Positions 60,769 through 64,000 of a stretch of 64,000 nt of DNA are shown here, piece after piece; within the stretch, counting starts at the first letter, position 1; every line of letters begins with the position of its first letter. Source of the stretch: JAGPDF01 sp052035735. Lineage in GTDB: Bacteria; Acidobacteriota; Thermoanaerobaculia; Multivoradales; JAGPDF01. The stretch spans positions 16,045-80,044 of the forward strand of contig JBPOHI010000150.1 in assembly GCA_052035735.1 (NCBI GenBank), given 5' to 3'. Below the pieces are notes generated by a model. The model worked only from the letters and a program-made list of their open reading frames with translations, was not told the origin of the DNA and made no database searches. The position numbers and the translations under genes were made by a program.

Positions 60769-62391
60769 GTGTCTGTGCCCAGCCCACCCGAGCTGCTTTC
60801 GAACGTGGCTCCGCCAGCAACTTCGGAGTGTGCCGCGCGGCGTCGCGCTGCGGTCGCGGTCTTCGCCGGAACGCTCCTCGTCCTGCTGGCGTTCTCGCCG
60901 TTCGAGCTCCGGGGGATGGGCTACTCCCAGGAGGAGGTCGCCGCCGCTTTCCGGCTGCTCTCCTGGGCGACGGGTGCGGCCGACGCGCCGCCGACTTCGG
61001 CGCTGCTCTCGGCCGAGGGCGCGCTGTCGCGTCACGGTCTCGTCGAGCCGCTGGTGAAGCTGCCGTTCGCCGCCGCGGGCCGGGCGATCGCCGGGCTGTT
61101 CCCGGCCTCGCCGCGACTTCCCGAGCGCATCGTCTCGCTCGTCCCGATCGTCGAGACCGCGCTTCTCGCCGCCCTCCTCTACCTCTGGGCGACGCGGCTC
61201 ACCGCGAGCCCGCGGCGCGGGCTGGTGCTCGCGACCGGCGGCGTCTTCGCCACGCTGCTCTGGCCCTACGCCTACTGTGGCCTAGAGCCGACCCAGGCGC
61301 TCGCGCTCCTCGCTGCGGGCTACCTCGCCCTTGCCGGCGAGTCCGCAACGCACAACCGCACGGGACGAGCGGTCGCCTTCGCCCTGGCGGCAGCGGCCGC
61401 CGTCGCCACGAAGAGCACCGGCGCTCTGCTCCTGCCCGCGGTTTCGTTCCTGATCTTCGCGGACTACCGGCGGCGAACCGCGACCGGCCCCGGTCGCCGC
61501 CCTCTTGCGATCGCCCTCGCCACGGTCACCGTCGTCCTCGCCGCGATCCTCGCCAGCCGGTGGCTGCGCCACAGCTTTCAGCCGGCCTGGATGGAGGCCG
61601 ACACGATCCACCAGTTCCTCGAAGTCCATCCCGTGCGCGTCGCGGCGAGCGTCTCGATGCTGCTGTTCTTCGGCAACAAGGGTCTTCTCTTCTACTCGCC
61701 GCTCGCCTTCCTCGGGCTCGCGTCGTTGCCTGCGGCCTGGCGGAACCGCCGCGAGGTGGCCAGCTTCGCTCTCCTGGTGCTCGGCGCCGTCGTCGCCGGC
61801 TTCTCGGTGGTCGGAATTCCCGCCGAGGAGACCTGGGGGCCGCGCTATCTCTACTGTGCGGTGGCGCCGCTCCTCCTCTGCCTCGCCGCCGCCTGGGGCA
61901 GCCGGCCGCTCGACGCGCTGCGGCGGCTGGCGCTCGCGCTGGCCCTGGTGGTCGGCTTCGGCGTCTCGGCGCTCGGCTCGCTCTACTACTACGGACGGAC
62001 CCTGCAGGCAGCCCAGAAGACCGGGCAGGCGACACTCGAGGCGCTCCAGGGCGATCCGGTGTGGAATCCGATCGTCATGCACCTGCGTCTCGCCCGACTG
62101 CGGCTCGCGCCGCGCGGAACCTCGAAGGTCTGGACGCCGCGGCACCACTGGTGGTTCGAACCGCCCGCCGGCATGCCCCCCGACCCGAGCGTCGACCTGG
62201 GCTTCGCCCTCGAGCCGCAACCCCTGCTGCTGCGGCGCAGCTCCCGCGCCCACCCTTGGACGATGGCCGCACTGCTGGCCAGCTTCGCCGCCGGTCTGGG
62301 CGCGCTCGCGATCGCCTATCGCGCCACCCGCGCTCCGGACATGGTGCAGCCAGAGGGATTCGAACCCCCGACCCTCAGATTCGAAGTCTGA
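60769..62391 (+). CDS. Polytopic membrane protein, glycosyltransferase (GT-C)-like
   Basis: 540 residues from GTG 60769. About ten hydrophobic helices, with loops EEVAAAFRLLSWATG, AYCGLEPTQALALLAAGYLALAG and GIPAEETWGPRYLYCAVAPLLL. The last is typical of bacterial membrane mannosyl/arabinosyl-transferase-like proteins. No complete catalytic signature stands out. The final 16 residues (from about QPEGFEPPTLRFEV) are encoded on the strand opposite a tRNA-Arg gene (62342-62418), so either the true protein ends this way by overlap or the natural stop was lost. The start region has no strong Shine-Dalgarno. Confidence 0.6.
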   Translation: MSVPSPPELLSNVAPPATSECAARRRAAVAVFAGTLLVLLAFSPFELRGMGYSQEEVAAAFRLLSWATGAADAPPTSALLSAEGALSRHGLVEPLVKLPFAAAGRAIAGLFPASPRLPERIVSLVPIVETALLAALLYLWATRLTASPRRGLVLATGGVFATLLWPYAYCGLEPTQALALLAAGYLALAGESATHNRTGRAVAFALAAAAAVATKSTGALLLPAVSFLIFADYRRRTATGPGRRPLAIALATVTVVLAAILASRWLRHSFQPAWMEADTIHQFLEVHPVRVAASVSMLLFFGNKGLLFYSPLAFLGLASLPAAWRNRREVASFALLVLGAVVAGFSVVGIPAEETWGPRYLYCAVAPLLLCLAAAWGSRPLDALRRLALALALVVGFGVSALGSLYYYGRTLQAAQKTGQATLEALQGDPVWNPIVMHLRLARLRLAPRGTSKVWTPRHHWWFEPPAGMPPDPSVDLGFALEPQPLLLRRSSRAHPWTMAALLASFAAGLGALAIAYRATRAPDMVQPEGFEPPTLRFEV

Positions 62392-62418
62392 TGCTCTATC
62401 CAGCTGAGCTATGGCTGC
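62342..62418 (-). tRNA. trnR: tRNA-Arg (anticodon TCG)
   Basis: Read on the minus strand: acceptor GCAGCCA pairs with TGGCTGC, discriminator A and an encoded CCA. D-arm GCTC...GAGC, anticodon stem TCAGA/TCTGA with loop CTTCGAA (anticodon TCG, reads CGA), and T-arm with GGTTCGAATCC. All stems are intact. It overlaps the last 50 bases of the opposite-strand membrane protein gene. Confidence 0.93.
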
Positions 62419-62492
62419 GGCGATGGGACCGGGTACGGCTCTCGGTGCGGCTGAAGTTGCGGGGCGAGGTGATCACGAGCGTGGGAGGGAAG

Positions 62493-62569
62493 TGGTGCAG
62501 CCAGGAGGAGTCGAACCTCCAACCGCCAGATTCGTAGTCTGGTGCTCTATCCAGTTGAGCTATGGCTGC
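62493..62569 (-). tRNA. trnR: tRNA-Arg (anticodon ACG)
   Basis: Minus strand: acceptor GCAGCCA/TGGCTGC identical to the neighbouring tRNA-Arg, discriminator A, encoded CCA. Anticodon stem CCAGA/TCTGG, loop CTACGAA, anticodon ACG (A34 normally becomes inosine and reads CGU/CGC/CGA). The two tRNA genes are 74 bases apart, with thiG 103 bases upstream, and probably form a tandem unit. Confidence 0.93.
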
Positions 62570-62672
62570 GTGACTTGCAGCGTGAGGGGGGAATTGTAGC
62601 CAATCCAGGCGCCCCGCCGCAACCGCGCGGGTTTCGGGCGCCGCTCGCGGCGCGCCGCGGGGCCGCCGCCGG

Positions 62673-63476
62673 CTATTCGATGAGTCCTTCGACCGGCGAG
62701 GAGGCGTTGGCGTAGAGACGGCGCGGAATCCGCCCGGCGTGACGGGCGAGGTAACCCGCCTCGATGCCGAGGCGCATCGCGCGCGCCATCGCCACCGGAT
62801 CCTGCGCCTCGGCGACCGCGGTGTTGAGCAACACGGCATCGGCCCCGAGCTCCATCGCCAGGGCGGCATCCGACGCAGTGCCGACCCCGGCGTCGACGAT
62901 GATCGGCGTCGTCGCCTGCTCGAGGATGATCGCGAGGTTCGCGCGATTGCGGATCCCCATCCCCGAGCCGATCGGCGCCGCGAGCGGCATCACCGCCGGG
63001 CAGCCGAGGTCGGCCAACTTGCGACAGACGATCGGATCGTCGTTGGTGTAGGGCAGGACGATGAAGCCCTCCTTGAGCAGGACGGCGGCGGCACGCAGGG
63101 TCTCCGCGGTGTCCGGGAAGAGCGTCTGCTTGTCGCCGATCACCTCGAGCTTCACCCACTCCCAGCCGCCGAGCTCGCGCGCCAGGCGGGCGGTGCGGAT
63201 CGCCTCGTCGGCGGTGTAGCAGCCGGCGGTGTTCGGCAGCAGGAGATAGCGCTTGGGGTCGATCTGATCGATGAGCGAGCCCTTGCCCAACTCGTCGAGG
63301 TTCACCCGGCGCAGCGCCACCGTGACGATCTCGGTGCCGGAGGCTTCGAGCGCCGCGGTCATCGTGGCGGCGTCCTTGTACTTGCCGGTGCCGAGGAGGA
63401 GGCGCGACTGGAAGGTGCGGCCGGCGAGGGTGAACGGCGCCGGCTGGAAGGAGGAGGAAGCCGAGTTGGCGGTCAT
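62673..63476 (-). CDS. thiG: Thiazole synthase ThiG
   Basis: 267 residues. ThiG builds the thiazole phosphate of thiamine from deoxyxylulose phosphate, dehydroglycine and ThiS thiocarboxylate. Motifs: SRLLLGTGKYKD, EIVTVALRRVNLDE, LLPNTAGCYTADEA, VKLEVIGD (Schiff-base Lys), LPYTNDDPIVCRKL, GCPAVMPLAAPIGSG and VDAGVGTASDAA. Length and all blocks are normal. The gene lies 65 bases after panC, another cofactor-synthesis gene, with no thiS or thiF in view, so the sulfur carrier is encoded elsewhere. Confidence 0.94.
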   Translation of the reverse strand: MTANSASSSFQPAPFTLAGRTFQSRLLLGTGKYKDAATMTAALEASGTEIVTVALRRVNLDELGKGSLIDQIDPKRYLLLPNTAGCYTADEAIRTARLARELGGWEWVKLEVIGDKQTLFPDTAETLRAAAVLLKEGFIVLPYTNDDPIVCRKLADLGCPAVMPLAAPIGSGMGIRNRANLAIILEQATTPIIVDAGVGTASDAALAMELGADAVLLNTAVAEAQDPVAMARAMRLGIEAGYLARHAGRIPRRLYANASSPVEGLIE

Positions 63477-63541
63477 CAAGGGGGATTGTAGATCAGCCGG
63501 CCGCCGGGCCACCGGCCCCGGCATCCCAGGCGCCGACGAGG

Positions 63542-64000
63542 TCAGATCTCCAGCTGGATGTTGTCGATCAGCCGCGTCGAGCCAACCTTCGCCGCCAACG
63601 CCACGAGCGCCCGGTGCCCGATCTCGGCGATACGCACGAAGCTGTCGGGATGGACGACCTCGACGTACTGCTGGACGATCCCGGGTTCGGCGGCGAGCGC
63701 GCCGACGACCGCCTCGCGCAACACGTCGCTGCGGCGCTCGCCCTGGTCGAACAGGGACTTCGCCCGCAGAAGCGCCGCGGAGAGTACCGCCGCCTGCCGG
63801 CGCTCCGCCTGGGAGAGGTAGGCGTTGCGCGACGACATCGCCAGCCCATCGGCCTCGCGCACGATCGGCCCGCCAACGATCTCCACCGGCAGCGCCAGGT
63901 CGCGCACCAGCTGCCGGACCACCGCCAACTGCTGGGCGTCCTTCTCGCCGAAGACCGCGATGTCCGGCTGCACCAGAGCGAAGAGCCGCGCCACCACCGT
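63542..64000 (-). CDS. panC: Pantothenate synthetase PanC, C-terminal part (runs off right edge)
   Basis: The last ~152 codons of PanC: VQPDIAVFGEKDAQQLAVVRQLV, GGPIVREADGLAMSSRNAYLS (ATP/pantoate-binding block), then the C-terminal lobe ending RLIDNIQLEI. PanC joins pantoate and beta-alanine with ATP. Polyamine breakdown can supply beta-alanine in some bacteria, but no such link is visible here. The N-terminal half with the first ATP motif lies outside the window. Confidence 0.93.
   Translation of the reverse strand, partial: TVVARLFALVQPDIAVFGEKDAQQLAVVRQLVRDLALPVEIVGGPIVREADGLAMSSRNAYLSQAERRQAAVLSAALLRAKSLFDQGERRSDVLREAVVGALAAEPGIVQQYVEVVHPDSFVRIAEIGHRALVALAAKVGSTRLIDNIQLEI

Noticed and set aside
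60231..62537. 768-codon plus-strand open frame across the membrane protein and tRNA genes
   Set aside because: Shadow in another frame; crosses two tRNA genes and has Arg/Pro/Ala-rich composition.
1..64000. CRISPR arrays, rRNA genes, insertion sequences or an integrase for the defence island
   Set aside because: No regularly spaced repeats, rRNA signatures or transposase/integrase genes were seen; the island has no visible direct-repeat borders.

Overview
The window is a dense, GC-rich (mostly about 65-70%) chromosomal segment from a diderm bacterium. It carries TonB-dependent uptake, an outer-membrane barrel and many lipoprotein signals. Eukaryote-like Ser/Thr kinases fused to TPR repeats, a secreted protein ending in a conserved Cys-rich/DSGLFWFF tail, and another ending in an FxDxFExGDTxxWS tail suggest Acidobacteriota, possibly a Thermoanaerobaculia-like lineage. 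That assignment is inference. No gene-free stretch exceeds 300 bases; the largest gap (4926-5198) holds two inverted repeats.

Layout. (1) 1-1700, minus strand: the tail of an Rhs/YD-repeat protein with an HExxH (zincin-like) tip, coupled by an ATGA overlap to a lipoprotein that runs off the left edge. A membrane glycosyltransferase lies just upstream. (2) 3495-6563: convergent genes for 4-aminobutanal dehydrogenase (PatD-like) and succinate-semialdehyde dehydrogenase (YneI/Sad-like). (3) 6693-17568: a defence island of SNF2 helicase, DUF4391 protein, type III methyltransferase (Mod), DarT toxin, DarG antitoxin and type III restriction subunit (Res). The DarTG pair sits between mod and res, and darG overlaps res. 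(4) 17609-23351: a saccharopine-dehydrogenase-like gene, a secreted protein, a PatA-like aminotransferase and GabT. (5) 23565-34172: a tightly coupled operon of TetR regulator, TonB receptor, SDR, three alpha/beta hydrolases, acyl-CoA ligase, SCP-x-type thiolase and MFS transporter, which looks like a catabolic route for an unknown hydrophobic or carboxylic substrate. (6) 34182-39644: a porin-like barrel divergent from a PotABCD-type polyamine importer. (7) 39684-47794: hybrid histidine kinase, class III aminotransferase, DUF985 cupin, Ser/Thr kinase-TPR and a secreted protein. (8) 47844-54644: a second PatA-like aminotransferase, a PuuB-like amine oxidase and a YdcSTUV-type importer. (9) 54663-60638: SulP transporter, DUF3293 protein, a kinase-like TPR protein with a degenerate catalytic site, an MscS channel fused to an FHA domain, and a small membrane protein. 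(10) 60769-64000: a polytopic membrane protein, two tRNA-Arg genes, thiG and the end of panC.

How it fits together. Genes scattered across the window cover the putrescine transaminase route: two ABC importers, two PatA-like aminotransferases, PatD-like dehydrogenase, GabT and succinate-semialdehyde dehydrogenase. Together they convert putrescine via GABA to succinate. The defence island interrupts this neighbourhood. The features most worth testing are the DarTG pair nested in a type III restriction operon, the MscS-FHA channel overlapping a degenerate kinase, the orphan Rhs tip with its lipoprotein partner, and the uncharacterised TetR/TonB catabolic operon.
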